A stretch of 64,000 bases of DNA from UBA9611 sp965237595 (lineage in GTDB: Bacteria > Chloroflexota > Dehalococcoidia > Lucifugimonadales > UBA3495): NCBI GenBank assembly GCA_965237595.1, contig CBDEFY010000001.1, positions 372,001 to 436,000 of the forward strand. The letters run 5' to 3'. The notes under the pieces are model-generated. The model searched no databases. It was not told the DNA's origin and was given only the letters and a program-made list of their open reading frames with translations. Shown here one piece after another: positions 16,826 to 26,131 of this stretch. Each line of letters begins with the position of its first letter. Position 1 is the first letter of the stretch. The position numbers and the translations under genes were made by a program.

Positions 16826-17834
16826 ATGAAATATTTTGAAAAGTTCACGAACAAGCTGGATTACTACGAGGGCCTTCTCGTGGCTAGTCAAAATGGAATC
16901 GCCGACGCGGCTGGGTATTTCGAATGCGTACAAACATCTGGCGGAACGATCACTCTCTGTTGCCACTTCTCTAAGGACGTTCATCTGTCGGTGACGGCTG
17001 GTGTGTTGGATTGCGTGTTGGAAGGGGACGACGCGAATGGATGGCATCTCAAGATTGGAGGTGACATTTTCCGCAACTCCCACAGAATCATGAGTTCCTT
17101 TCTCGGCCCAAGCACGACGCTGGTGATGCGTCCAACATCTATTTAGAGCGACACGGTCACCAGCGTTACCTGACACGGTCAATGAGTTCTTGGTATCTCG
17201 ATTTGCCTTCGCCAATCTACTTTTGACTCAATCTATGGGAACGCCTTCGCCAGTCATATTGAATCATCCCGAATATCATTTGAGCGTTACAGCTGTCGAA
17301 GATTACCTCGAGAAATCAGAACTACTCCGCACAGCCCCTGGTATCGAATACACGGCAAACGTCGAGATCAAGAGGAAGGATGGGAAACGGCATTCTCTAG
17401 ACGAGGCAATAGACTTAATGAACGGTCTGGTCTATCCATTACGTCTATGGTGCGGCAACAAGCTAGATTAGTTGAATGGATCGGGATTAGATGACCTGCA
17501 CGGGACCCCTGTAGAATGGGCTTACAAAAACTGGGTAATCAACAATTTTTCTAACACGTTGCTTGGCCTAGGCTGGACCGTAGACCTTAAGTCGCTCTCG
17601 GAAGCCTACCTCGATAGGGAGCGCACGGCAGAGATCGGGAAGCTCAAAGATTTCATAGACTATTTTGTAGATGTCTGTGCACGGGGTCCATTCTTAGAAA
17701 CCAAAGCCTTGGCAGCGGCGACTCTGTTGGATGCTCTTACTCTGATGCACGCGACAGAGAAGGAGAATGACTTGATGCTATCCGAGGAGGATTTCCGAAA
17801 CAATGTGTTACCCAAGTTGAAGGCCGCGATCGAT
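16826..17834 (+). pseudogene. Unrecognised gene, degraded and cut by IS copy 2
   Basis: Three consecutive open pieces make sense together. Piece 16826-17146 begins MKYFEKFTNKLDYYEGLLVA. Piece 17190-17471 lies in a shifted frame. Piece 17472-17834 is in the same frame as the second and separated only by a TAG at 17469-17471. The last piece (WAYKNWVINNFSNTLLGLGW, FIDYFVDVCARGPFLETKAL) is alpha-helical and ends abruptly at the IS border. The helical C-terminus and beta-rich N-terminus are faintly like ApeA/HEPN-type proteins, but no motif proves it. I call it a broken gene of unknown function of at least 330 residues. Confidence 0.5.
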
Positions 17835-17945
17835 TGTAGACCGTCAGCGATAATGGGACACATATAAGGGTAGGAAAACCCGAGAGTGGGAGGGTGGTGT
17901 GAGCTCCTGAAATGAGGGTAGAGTTACCCACAGAAAGGAGCAGAT

Positions 17946-18449
17946 GTGTCCCAATTAGAAGTAAGCAAAGCAGAGGCCGCCGAGGAACGAAGCGAGCAGA
18001 CCAGGTCTTTCGTCCGTACAGTGAAGGCGGCTGCCCGACGTAAGTACACCTCCGAAGACAAGATCCGAATTGTTCTGGAGGGCTTCCGCCGCGAGGTCAC
18101 AGTCAACGACCTGTGCCGGCGGGAGGGGATCAAGCCCCACTCCTACTACTCGTGGACCAAAGAGTTCATGGAGGCGGGCAAGGAGAGGTTGACCCGTGAC
18201 TCGGTTCGGGACGCCACTCAGCATGAGGTAGGGCAGCTCAAGCGAGAGAACGGGGAACTCAAGGAGCTAGTGGCCGATCTGTCGCTGGAGGCGTACCGTC
18301 TCAAAAAAACGGCCATCCCCGTGCCCCAGGACGCCAAGACCAACAAGGACTTGAGGACCGACCAGGAGGCGATCAGCCACCATGGAACCGTCTTACTATT
18401 CAGGAAGAACGCTCAGTCCTGTTATCAGCCAGAGAGATGCCAGAGCTGA
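17946..18449 (+). CDS. IS3-type OrfA, copy 2
   Basis: Identical in protein sequence to the copy 1 OrfA reading (167 residues), including the read-on caused by the 135-bp deletion. GTG start after AAAGGAGC. Confidence 0.75.
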   Translation: MSQLEVSKAEAAEERSEQTRSFVRTVKAAARRKYTSEDKIRIVLEGFRREVTVNDLCRREGIKPHSYYSWTKEFMEAGKERLTRDSVRDATQHEVGQLKRENGELKELVADLSLEAYRLKKTAIPVPQDAKTNKDLRTDQEAISHHGTVLLFRKNAQSCYQPERCQS

Positions 18450-18854
18450 GCTGCCGTCAGCTGGCCGCGTGGATCACCGACAACCAGGGCTTCTCAGTCT
18501 CAGAGTCCAGCGTCTACCGTATCCTGGGCAGGGAGGGCCTAGTGAAGCGGCCTGAGATGCGGTTGGCCGCGGGGAAGGAGTACCACCGCAAGACCACAGG
18601 ACCTCACCAGATGTGGGCCACCGATGCCTCATACTTCAGGGTGGTTGGTTGGGGCTACTACTACCTGGTCACCGTTATGGACGACTACTCCCGCTTCATC
18701 CTGGCTCACAGGCTTCAGCAAGATATGACGGCCGACTCCTTCATCGAGGTGGTCCAGGATGCTGTGGACACGACCAGCATGGACCAAGTTCCAGTCACAG
18801 ACCGCACCAGGCTGCTGAGTGGCAACGGTCCAGGCTATGTCTAAAGAGCATTCA

Positions 18855-20598
18855 GCCTGAATTTCCCAGATCAACCTGATTTCCCTGAACCGGTGTCATC
18901 CTGTGCGGCGGGAACTATAGTACGGTATCCTGAGCGCGTCAACTGCGCTCCGATTCACTCAATTGCTCCACTCTCATAGGATATCCATCGTCCTAACGAG
19001 CGTAGAAATTCCAAATCCTCTGCCCTTGCCCAAGCGTCTCCCTCGTGGCGGCCCATTTACTCTTGACGACCCCATAACTGTCCTAAATACCGGTGCTCTC
19101 AAAGCAAGCTAGCCAGGTGCCAGCCGAAGCCGGCTGATCCGTTCTAGTATCCCGGTGAGCATTTCCCTGGTCACCAGCACCTCGGCAAGCTGAAACACCA
19201 TCCTCCTGGCATGGCGTACCAGTCGCCCACCCGTCTTGATCAGCCTAGTCTGAAGACTGGTCAGAGTCCAATGCTTCATATCCTCCGGCAAAGCCAACCT
19301 TCTCATGAAGTTTCCCAGATTGTACGCCAGAACGAACAGCCATAGCCTCGCCTGGTTGGCCACGAACTTGTGACAGGACAGTCTGGTCCAGTTCAGGGCG
19401 TACTTGCCCTCCTTGATCCACTGCTCCGCTGTGCCACGGCCATTGTAAAAGCGGACTATGCCTTTGGGTGGATAGCTCAGGTTGGTCACGATGAAGCCTA
19501 CCCTGGGAAATAACTCCCCCTGATGCCACTCCACCTTGGCTACTACTCGCCGGGAAATACTCCAGCTCTGGGCCTGGTAAGTGAAGTCGTAGTAGGAGAC
19601 GATCGGCCTCCTGGAAGACCAGTCGGCAGGTCGTACCAGCAGGTGCGCGATTTCTCTCTGAAGTACCGCGTTAGCTGAAAGCCGGATGGCGTACCCAATC
19701 ATCTCTTGTTCCAAGTACTCGTACACCTCTGGCTTGCCAAAGGCGGCATCACCCCGGAACAACAGCCGCCGTCCCTTCCTCTGGTATCTTTTCACCACCG
19801 GCTCAAGGAGTTCCTGCCAGCCCTCGGCGCTATGGACGTTGCCGGGGCGTAGCGTCGCTCCTTCACAATCGCCGAACTGGTTGAATAGAAAGAGGGGATG
19901 ATAGCAGACACACTCGAAGTGCCCATTGTAGGCGGCACCCTCCTGATGGCCATGCACTGGACTCTCCGAGCTGTCCATGTCCAGAATCACTCGCTGGTGT
20001 GGAGTATGGGCCATAGCATCTTCCACCCATTGGGGATTCATTCGTGCCAGCCCCTGCAGGTTGTCCTGTTGGGTCAGAGTTTCAGTTTCAAAGCGGCTCA
20101 CGGTGTTGGTGCTGGCGGCGTTCCGGTCTGATCCTTGCCAGCCCACGACGACTCTCATGGCTGGGTCTTGGGAAAGGCGTTCGGCATCATTGGTGTCATC
20201 GTAGCCGGCCAAGCGGCTGTAGATGGACTGTCTGAGCAGCGGGACGAGGTGGTGTCGGATGTTGCGACCGGAGCGGCTTTCCTGGAGATAGTCGGCAGCA
20301 ATATGGGTAAGGCCCAGGGCATCATCCAGCTCTCGAATGGGCAAGAGTCCGGCATCGGAAGTGATGGTGGCACCGTGAAACTCCAGACGGACTTTGGGGT
20401 TGAACTGGAGCCGGAGAGGGGTTTTGTCGCCGTCACCCATCAGGTGCCTCCGGGGTTGTTACGCTATCTGAAGAATCTTACTATTCTAATGAATGTATTA
20501 TAGCCGAGATGTTGGTGAAAAGTTCATGAGACGACTACAAAAGCAAGAACGTTGCCTATATACCGCATCACACTGTTATCCTAACTGGGAAATATGGG
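18855..20598 (-). mobile_element. IS1380-type insertion sequence (1744 bp) inside IS copy 2
   Basis: It is flanked by TTCA on both sides (18851-18854 and 20599-20602), a 4-bp target duplication. Its ends are imperfect inverted repeats that share ATTTCCCAG (left) and TTTCCCAG (right, reverse complement). It holds one intact transposase gene, so it may still be mobile. Confidence 0.85.
19109..20440 (-). CDS. IS1380-family DDE transposase
   Basis: It has 443 residues, normal for the family. The N-terminus has SDAGLLPIRELDDALGL. The catalytic core shows the first Asp in VILDMDSSESPVHG, the second in RLLFRGDAAFGKPEVYEYLE, and the acidic residue in the C-terminal block RGTAEQWIKEGKYALNWTRL (YREK-like/Glu region). 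This IS4-fold DDE transposase cuts and pastes the element. The frame is uninterrupted, unlike the IS3-type copies around it. The start at 20440 lies close to the right inverted repeat. Confidence 0.93.
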   Translation of the reverse strand: MGDGDKTPLRLQFNPKVRLEFHGATITSDAGLLPIRELDDALGLTHIAADYLQESRSGRNIRHHLVPLLRQSIYSRLAGYDDTNDAERLSQDPAMRVVVGWQGSDRNAASTNTVSRFETETLTQQDNLQGLARMNPQWVEDAMAHTPHQRVILDMDSSESPVHGHQEGAAYNGHFECVCYHPLFLFNQFGDCEGATLRPGNVHSAEGWQELLEPVVKRYQRKGRRLLFRGDAAFGKPEVYEYLEQEMIGYAIRLSANAVLQREIAHLLVRPADWSSRRPIVSYYDFTYQAQSWSISRRVVAKVEWHQGELFPRVGFIVTNLSYPPKGIVRFYNGRGTAEQWIKEGKYALNWTRLSCHKFVANQARLWLFVLAYNLGNFMRRLALPEDMKHWTLTSLQTRLIKTGGRLVRHARRMVFQLAEVLVTREMLTGILERISRLRLAPG

Positions 20599-21196
20599 TT
20601 CAGGGACTACCTGGGGATGGTTGGCATCAAGCACATCCTAGCAACTCCTTTCCACCCTCAGACCAACGGGAAGCTGGAGCGCTACCACCAGACCATCAAA
20701 CGGGACGTCAACCAGGTGCCTTATGAGTTGCCCGCCGACCTTGAGGCTGCTATCGCGGCCTTCGTCAGCTACTACAACTACCGGCGCTATCACAAGGCTC
20801 TGGGCAACGTGACACCATCAGACGTGCTCAAGGGAAGACGGCAAGAGATCCTACAACGCAGGAAGGAGGTGAAGGCTCAAACCACCGAACGGCGACGACG
20901 CTACAACAGGGCCCTCAGGGAGCTCACCAGACCTCCATCCAGCCCCTGATCTCTCGGCTCCCAATGTGTCCCACTTTTGCTGGTTGCTAACAGTCGTTGA
21001 CTGTGACCTCGCGGCGGAAGCCCTCCAGAACAATTCGGATCTTGTCTTCGGAGGTGTACTTACGTCGGGCAGCCGCCTTCACTGTACGGACGAAAGACCT
21101 GGTCTGCTCGCTTCGTTCCTCGGCGGCCTCTGCTTTGCTTACTTCTAATTGGGACACATCTGCTCCTTTCTGTGGGTAACTCTGAGGTGGGCCCAA

Positions 21197-22141
21197 TTAG
21201 TTGGACAGGTTTGGTGCAAAACTAAGTGGGAGTTCCGCCGTCTTTCCAAGGTCTGAGAACGCTCCGTTCGGTGCCCGTTTCCCATTGATTGACCGTTCAT
21301 CTGATGGCGCCAAGTCTCCTTTGAACACCTCAGCCGGTGTCCGGTAGCCCAAGGCCTGGTGGGGTCTTTGGTTGTTGTAGAAGCTGAAGTATGCGTCAAG
21401 CCCGGCCTTGGCTTCTCGCCCGTTGGAGTAGGCTTTCAGGTAGACCTCCTCGTACTTAACCGTGCGCCACAGCCGCTCCAACAAGATGTTGTCGGTGTAG
21501 CGTCCCTTCCCGTCCATGCTGATTCTCACTCCGTGCTGCTCTAGGAGACCGGTAAAGGCTTCGCCGGTGAACTGGCTGCCCTGGTCGGTGTTGAAGACCT
21601 CTGGCTTCCCCTTGCCAAGCGCTTCCTCCAATGTCTCGACACAGAAATCAGCATCCAAGGTGTTGGAAAGACGCCAGGCCACCACGTACCGCGTGTACCA
21701 ATCCATGATGGCCACCAGGTATAAGAAACCCTTGGCCATGGGGATGTAGGTGATGTCGGCGGCCCACACCTGATTTGGTCTGGTGATCTCCATGCCGCTC
21801 AGGAGGTAGGGATACACCTTGTGCCCTGGCCCCGGCTTGCTGGTCCGGGGCCACCGGTAGATGGCACGTAGTCCCATGGTCCGCATCAGACGCTGGACCC
21901 GCTTCCGGTTCACCCTGTGACCTTGAGTGCCCAGCCAGACCCTCATGCGCCGCGACCCGTAGAAGGGGGTACTTAGGTACTGGTGGTCCATCGCCTTCAT
22001 CACGGTCAGGTTCTCCGAGCAAGTCCCCTTGCGCCGGTAGTTTAGGCTGGACCTGCTGATGCTCAGTAAGGCGCACTGTCTCACTGTGGACAAGGCTGGG
22101 TGCCGCCGGTCCACCATCTCCCGCCGCCGCTCCCGGCTCAT
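21197..22141 (-). CDS. IS3-family OrfB transposase (rve integrase core)
   Basis: This is a 314-residue intact protein. The N-terminal HTH_21 region has SISRSSLNYRRKG and FYGSRRMRVWL. The DDE core has Asp in VWAADITYIPM, Asp in VFNTDQGSQFTG, and Glu in DNILLERLWRTVKYEE, the D-D-35-E spacing. A C-terminal NNQRPHQALGYRTPAEVF block is typical of the family. Its start overlaps the OrfA stop (ATGA at 22138-22141), so it is made by coupling or as an OrfAB frameshift fusion. Relics related to this protein lie at 4282-4593 and 24839-25021. Confidence 0.94.
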   Translation of the reverse strand: MSRERRREMVDRRHPALSTVRQCALLSISRSSLNYRRKGTCSENLTVMKAMDHQYLSTPFYGSRRMRVWLGTQGHRVNRKRVQRLMRTMGLRAIYRWPRTSKPGPGHKVYPYLLSGMEITRPNQVWAADITYIPMAKGFLYLVAIMDWYTRYVVAWRLSNTLDADFCVETLEEALGKGKPEVFNTDQGSQFTGEAFTGLLEQHGVRISMDGKGRYTDNILLERLWRTVKYEEVYLKAYSNGREAKAGLDAYFSFYNNQRPHQALGYRTPAEVFKGDLAPSDERSINGKRAPNGAFSDLGKTAELPLSFAPNLSN

Positions 22142-22440
22142 GGACCGAGCCTCTCCGCCAAGAAATCCCGCTCAACCTTCAGTTGGCCGATCTGCTGATA
22201 GAGCCGGGCAACAAGGACCCCATCGCTCTTCTGGCGTTTGTCTTGGTTCCCACCAAAGACGCCGACCGCTCCTTCCAACAAGGACTTCTTCCAGGCCTGG
22301 ATCTGCCCGGGATGGACCTCGTAGGGGGCGGCCAGTTGGGCCACCGTCTCTTCACCCTTCACCGCTTCCAGGGCCACCTTGGCCTTGAATGTTGGGCTGT
22401 GCTTCCTCCGCTCTTTTGACATGTCCCACTCCTCCCTCAC
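22138..22440 (-). CDS. IS3-family OrfA transposase subunit
   Basis: It is 100 residues, beginning MREEWDMSKERRKHSPTFKA. The Transposase_8 helix-turn-helix (KVALEAVKGEETVAQLAAPY, then QIQAWKKSLLEGA) binds the element ends. The C-terminal coiled coil ends QLKVERDFLAERLGP. MSKERRKHSP at residue 7 may be the real start. It overlaps OrfB by four bases. Confidence 0.92.
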   Translation of the reverse strand: MREEWDMSKERRKHSPTFKAKVALEAVKGEETVAQLAAPYEVHPGQIQAWKKSLLEGAVGVFGGNQDKRQKSDGVLVARLYQQIGQLKVERDFLAERLGP

Positions 22441-22674
22441 AGCAACAGCTGTGGCTATTTTAGGAGCAGAACTCTCACTTAACCACCTGTCCGAATTTCC
22501 GGGTCCACCTCACTCTACCCTCATTTCAGGAGCTCACACCACCCTCCGACTCTCGGGTTTTCCTACCCTTATATGTGTCCCATTATCGCTGACGGTCTAC
22601 AATCAAAACAACATCAAGCGACAAGCCAGTTTCTCCCCGGTGGTACATTTCCTGCCACAAAATAAGGTCCACTG

Positions 22675-22694
22675 ACACTATGCGCGAATAGTGT
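22675..22694 (+). repeat. Dyad repeat, site C
   Basis: ACACTAT-GCGCGA-ATAGTGT, identical to site B. It is preceded by AAGGTCCACTG, which is shared with site D and resembles an IS3-type terminal repeat. It lies 16 bp past the amine oxidase stop codon. Confidence 0.7.
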
Positions 22695-22710
22695 TTGGTT
22701 GGGGTGCCAC

Positions 22711-24654
22711 TTAGGCGTGGCAATGTCCGTTGCCGCCATCTGAAGGAGGCACGTCCAAGGCCGGGTTCCGGTCGAAAAAGCCCACCGGCAAGAGGCTGAA
22801 TCCGGTGTACATGACGGGCATCACCGGCCAGTCCTCGGGACGAGGAACGTGGTGATGGCCGAAGGTATACCAAACTACGATGTCAGTGTTTTCAACTTCT
22901 CGGTCCGCCATCGTCCATTCCGGTAGGCCCGCGCCTCCGGGATGCTGGTTGGGATACGGTCCGGCGGCCCCCATTTCATCAGGCCTGTAGGGGGTGACCC
23001 ATAGGTGTTTTCTCATGAATCCCGCACGTTTCGACACGGTGGACTCCGGGTGAGCGAAGGGGAGGATATTCTCGCCTGGAGCCAACTTATAGCTTACCGG
23101 CTGGCCCAACTGGTTATGCACCGACGGGTTGGAGATGAGCCAGTACCGGCCGGACATAGGATCAACCGTGCGCTGGGCTTCAAGCTCGGTTGCCAAGAGA
23201 GTCTTTTCTGCGTAGAAGGCATTCCCTTGGGGATTATCTGGCCCCTTGGCATCGGCCTTAGTGTTGACCTCGTACACGGAGTTCTTTGGACCGTCGACGG
23301 TCATATCCAGGCGAATGCTGAAGAAATGCTGATGAATGTGGGCGGCTAGCTGCGGAGCTATCAAGGTGCCGTACTTCGGAAGCTCTCCGGATTCCACGGC
23401 TGCGTTATTCACAATACCGGTCAACTTTACTTGAAACTCGATTTTCCCGTCTTGGTAGAAGTACCAGAAAAAGCCGTATTCATAGTTACCGACTGTGGCT
23501 ATGAAAGACACAACGAGGCGCCGGGAACGCCGTACCTCAGCCTGTCCGGTGCGCCAATCCACGTGCTTCCACAAGATACCGAAATCTTCTTCGTGCAAGC
23601 AGACCGCATTCTGGATTTGCACCGGCGCGCCCCGGCTATCGTTCAAGGCGGCGTCGAAATAATAGATCTGGCCGAGGCAATCACATCCCAGTGTCAAGGA
23701 GTTGGCCAGGGTGCCTATGCCATACTCCCCAACGTCGAACGCGTTCTTACGAAAATTGCGCGGACTGGGATCACCGTAAGGCACCACCATTTCACCCAGC
23801 GAGGCACGATAGATGATCGGACGTTTCCGCCCCTGGTCTTCGTAGCTGATGGTGTACAAAACTAGACCCTCGCGGGGAGAGAAGCCGACCCGAAAGTTCC
23901 ACTTTTGCCAGGACACTTCATTTCCTTCTACGTTGAAACTGGGCCCTTCGGACTGAACAATTTCCAGCGGCTTCAGGTCGGTCCGAAACCCCTCCAAAAA
24001 TTCTGGGGCGTAGTTGCCGTCGTTGGGCGGCAATGCGACAACGCCATGATCCTCTACCCGGATGACCTCCATTTTGTTGAGATCGACCACCGGGATGACT
24101 CCCTCGATGGGACGGGCATAGCCGTTGTCAGTGGGGCTGGAGCGAAGCCAGCATCGGGCGAAGGACAGACGTACTCCTTGCTCATCTTCAACGCCGAAGT
24201 TGCCGGCCGACCAAGGATCGACCATGACCAAATTTACATCTGTGATCCCGCGTTTTTGCAATGCGGCTCTGAACTCGTGGCTCTCTTTCACGGCGATTTC
24301 ACACTCGTAGAACTCGTCGAGCGTTATCCTGGGCTGCACGCCGGGAATATGGGTCCAGGACCTTACGGTCCGTTCGTTTAAGGAGACTATGGCCTCGTAC
24401 GTAGCACTGGTATCGTTGTCGAACAGAATGATGAACGCCTCCCGGTTGATCGCGTCCCTGTCCTCAAAGCCGAGGACGAGGTCTTTCGGGGGCTCGTTCA
24501 GTACGATGCACTCGAAGCGGACCCGTTGGCCGAGATTGTGCTGAACCCGGAGAATGGAAACCGCACTTTCGATCTCGGCTGCGGTCAAGGGATCAAGGGG
24601 ATGGTCGTTAGTGGTAGAGGGATTTTGAATCTGTGTGGGCTCCAAATTGGCCAT
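22711..24654 (-). CDS. Copper-containing primary amine oxidase
   Basis: The protein has 647 residues, family length. The C-terminal catalytic domain carries the cofactor motif NYEYGF, whose first Tyr becomes topaquinone. It also has the upstream catalytic-base region (MVVPYGDPSPRNFRKNAFDV), the copper ligand pair in AAHIHQHFFSIRLDM, and the third His in WYTFGHHHVPRPEDWPVMP. The smaller N2/N3-like domains lie at roughly residues 20-240. These enzymes oxidise primary amines to aldehydes, releasing ammonia and hydrogen peroxide. No signal peptide is visible, so it is probably cytoplasmic. It is a single gene between dyad sites C and D, with no transporter nearby. Substrate unknown. Confidence 0.94.
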   Translation of the reverse strand: MANLEPTQIQNPSTTNDHPLDPLTAAEIESAVSILRVQHNLGQRVRFECIVLNEPPKDLVLGFEDRDAINREAFIILFDNDTSATYEAIVSLNERTVRSWTHIPGVQPRITLDEFYECEIAVKESHEFRAALQKRGITDVNLVMVDPWSAGNFGVEDEQGVRLSFARCWLRSSPTDNGYARPIEGVIPVVDLNKMEVIRVEDHGVVALPPNDGNYAPEFLEGFRTDLKPLEIVQSEGPSFNVEGNEVSWQKWNFRVGFSPREGLVLYTISYEDQGRKRPIIYRASLGEMVVPYGDPSPRNFRKNAFDVGEYGIGTLANSLTLGCDCLGQIYYFDAALNDSRGAPVQIQNAVCLHEEDFGILWKHVDWRTGQAEVRRSRRLVVSFIATVGNYEYGFFWYFYQDGKIEFQVKLTGIVNNAAVESGELPKYGTLIAPQLAAHIHQHFFSIRLDMTVDGPKNSVYEVNTKADAKGPDNPQGNAFYAEKTLLATELEAQRTVDPMSGRYWLISNPSVHNQLGQPVSYKLAPGENILPFAHPESTVSKRAGFMRKHLWVTPYRPDEMGAAGPYPNQHPGGAGLPEWTMADREVENTDIVVWYTFGHHHVPRPEDWPVMPVMYTGFSLLPVGFFDRNPALDVPPSDGGNGHCHA

Positions 24655-24838
24655 AATCTAAACCTTTTCCCTGCCATTTCGGACTCGGGTAACGTGTTAG
24701 CTCGAGCTATCGCGGTTGCGTCAAATATATCACCGATCCCGCAAGGGCGTAGCATGGAACAAAATTCGGCCTCCTCAGGCACATTGGTAAGTCCCATGTC
24801 GGTATCAGACGAACTCTTATGCGACGCGACCCGTAAAT

Positions 24839-25021
24839 TCATGTACCGAGGTACTGGTGGTCGATCATCTTCATCATCGCCAGGACCTTTGAGGATGGTC
24901 CTTTCGGCCGGTAGTAATTCAACCAGGATCGAAGCAATTTTAAGCGAGAGCCCGATCCCTCCCGCGCGTACATGACCTGCCCCAAATTAGGTCCACTGAC
25001 ACTATCGGCGAATAGTGTCAT
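24839..25021 (-). pseudogene. IS3-family OrfB relic
   Basis: The minus-strand frame contains LLRSWLNYYRPKGPSSKVLA and MKMIDHQYLGT. It aligns with the OrfB N-terminus of the element at 21184-22511 (SRSSLNYRRKGTCSENLTVM, KAMDHQYLSTPF). Only about 40 residues remain, followed by an IS-end-like GTGGACCTAATTTGGGGCAGG-type sequence leading into dyad site D. Confidence 0.65.
24999..25018 (+). repeat. Dyad repeat, site D
   Basis: ACACTAT-CGGCGA-ATAGTGT. The symmetry extends to 9-bp arms (TGACACTAT/ATAGTGTCA, 24997-25020). Together with site C it brackets the amine oxidase gene. Confidence 0.7.
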
Positions 25022-25180
25022 AAATTGCCTGTAAGTATTTTGCGCATTGTGGGGCTAAATGTATGGCCCTGTTGACCCTAGTAATCCAAGCGAAATCGCA
25101 CAGTTACGCAATGTCACGCGCAGCTTCAGTAGAGAAATTCTAGCCGACGCTAAAAAGGTCCCTTTGTTTGGCGTCCGAAT

Positions 25181-25785
25181 TTGGGTCTGCTCCAGACACG
25201 GAGCTTTAACTACCCTTTGTTTGCGGCCGCAACCGATTTCCGGCGAGTGTCTTATATGTCTCCGAAGACGATCAACCATCACCATGTCCGGCACCTGGAG
25301 CGCTTCCGACTAGGGACGCCGTATCCGGCAATCGTGGACCGAGTAGCGGAATTGGTGCGCCGGGGTCCCTTACGAGGTGAGAGCCGGCTGGATGTCGACG
25401 GCACAGGAGTTGGAAACGCGGTTGTCGACATTCTGAACCAAAGGGGATTGGGCCCCACCGCGATCACGATCACCGGTGGCGACAGCGTCTCACATGAGGG
25501 CTCGAAGTATAGGGTACCCAAGCGCGACTTGGTATCAATCATCCAAGTTCTGTTGCAGTCCGAGCGGCTCAAGGTGGGCAAGGAGTTGCCGGAGGCACCG
25601 GTGCTGGTACAGAAGTTACTTAATTTCAAAGTCATAATAGACGCTCTCACCGCCCACGACTCCTATGGGGCATGGCGGGAGGGGCAGCACGACGATCTGG
25701 TCTAGCTGTGGCCGTGGCCTGTTGTTACGGAGAGCGAGGTAGCGGCAACCTCCGGTTAATTAGTTACTGTGATGAGCCAGAGTAG
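25181..25785 (+). pseudogene. Phage terminase large-subunit-like nuclease domain, remnant
   Basis: The frame to 25705 reads RHLERFRLGTPYPAIVDRVA, RLDVDGTGVGNAVVDILNQ, ITITGGD, YRVPKRDLVSIIQVLLQSER and finally AWREGQHDDLV, then a stop. One frame over, the expected ending LAVAVACCYGERGS follows to 25785, so a single frameshift near 25700 broke the gene. The pattern (conserved Asp in VDGTGVG, HDDLVLA at the end) is the RNase H-fold nuclease of terminase-like proteins that cut phage DNA during packaging. The N-terminal ATPase half is absent. It is a phage trace next to the J-domain/ATPase cluster. Confidence 0.7.
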
Positions 25786-26131
25786 GGGAATCACAACTTG
25801 GAGGATATTGCGGCAACCGTCGAAAAAGACGTCGATCACCCGTCCTGGGAGATCTAGCAGGCTCTATCTAGGTAAGCTGGCTGCCGCCCGAGACTGTAAT
25901 TTCTCTGGCGATTAGCGCTGTCCAGCGGAGCGTCCTGGTACGTTCGACAGCACCTTCGACGCCATCTTGACTAAGTACAACCTCACCGACTCGGCACTCC
26001 GGAGACTCCCCCCAATAGTCTGTGGGGCTGACACCGACGCCAAGTATAGCACCCGGGAAGAGCGGGGCCGGGTCTTGAACTCCAACGGTGAGGTGGTCGG
26101 CATGGTGAGGCAGCGGGAGCTGCTAGATGAC
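25786..26131. other. Mostly non-coding; one small open frame of doubtful meaning
   Basis: A plus-strand frame at 25967-26176 (69 residues, TTG start, beginning MTKYNLTDSALRRL) runs into the minus-strand terminator, so it is probably not a gene. Nothing else is supported. Confidence 0.35.

Larger units (their letters stand above)
18437..20949 (+). pseudogene. IS3-type OrfB, copy 2, disrupted
   Basis: Residues encoded by 18437-18844 end at the TAA (18842-18844) shared by all copies. The downstream part (20617-20949, holding the catalytic Glu of TNGKLERYHQ) is separated by the 1.74-kb inserted element. The second catalytic Asp of LLSDNG has become Gly (LLSGNG). Dead on three counts. Confidence 0.85.
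17835..20992 (+). mobile_element. IS3-type element, copy 2, split by an IS1380-type element
   Basis: The left end at 17835 and right end at 20992 match copy 1. The first 1020 bp (17835-18854) and last 390 bp (20603-20992) add up to the same 1410 bp with the same 135-bp deletion. Between them sits the element at 18855-20598 with the target duplication TTCA. Copy 2 also carries an extra change of the second catalytic Asp to Gly. Confidence 0.92.
21184..22511 (-). mobile_element. Complete IS3-family element (1328 bp) with ACTCT target duplication
   Basis: The terminal inverted repeats GAGGTGGGCCCAATTAG and GAGGTGGACCCGGAAATT both continue to a GGACAGG block. ACTCT occurs at 21179-21183 and 22512-22516. 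It encodes overlapping OrfA and OrfB on the minus strand, both intact. Confidence 0.93.
20993..22601 (-). mobile_element. Inverted 5' fragment of the same IS3-type element (copy 4), split by another IS
   Basis: Bases 20993-21183 plus 22517-22601 are the reverse complement of positions 1-276 of the IS (left end plus the first part of OrfA). The left end reads outward at 22601. The fragment abuts the right end of copy 2 at 20992/20993 with no spacer, and is interrupted by the element at 21184-22511, which duplicated ACTCT. Confidence 0.88.
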
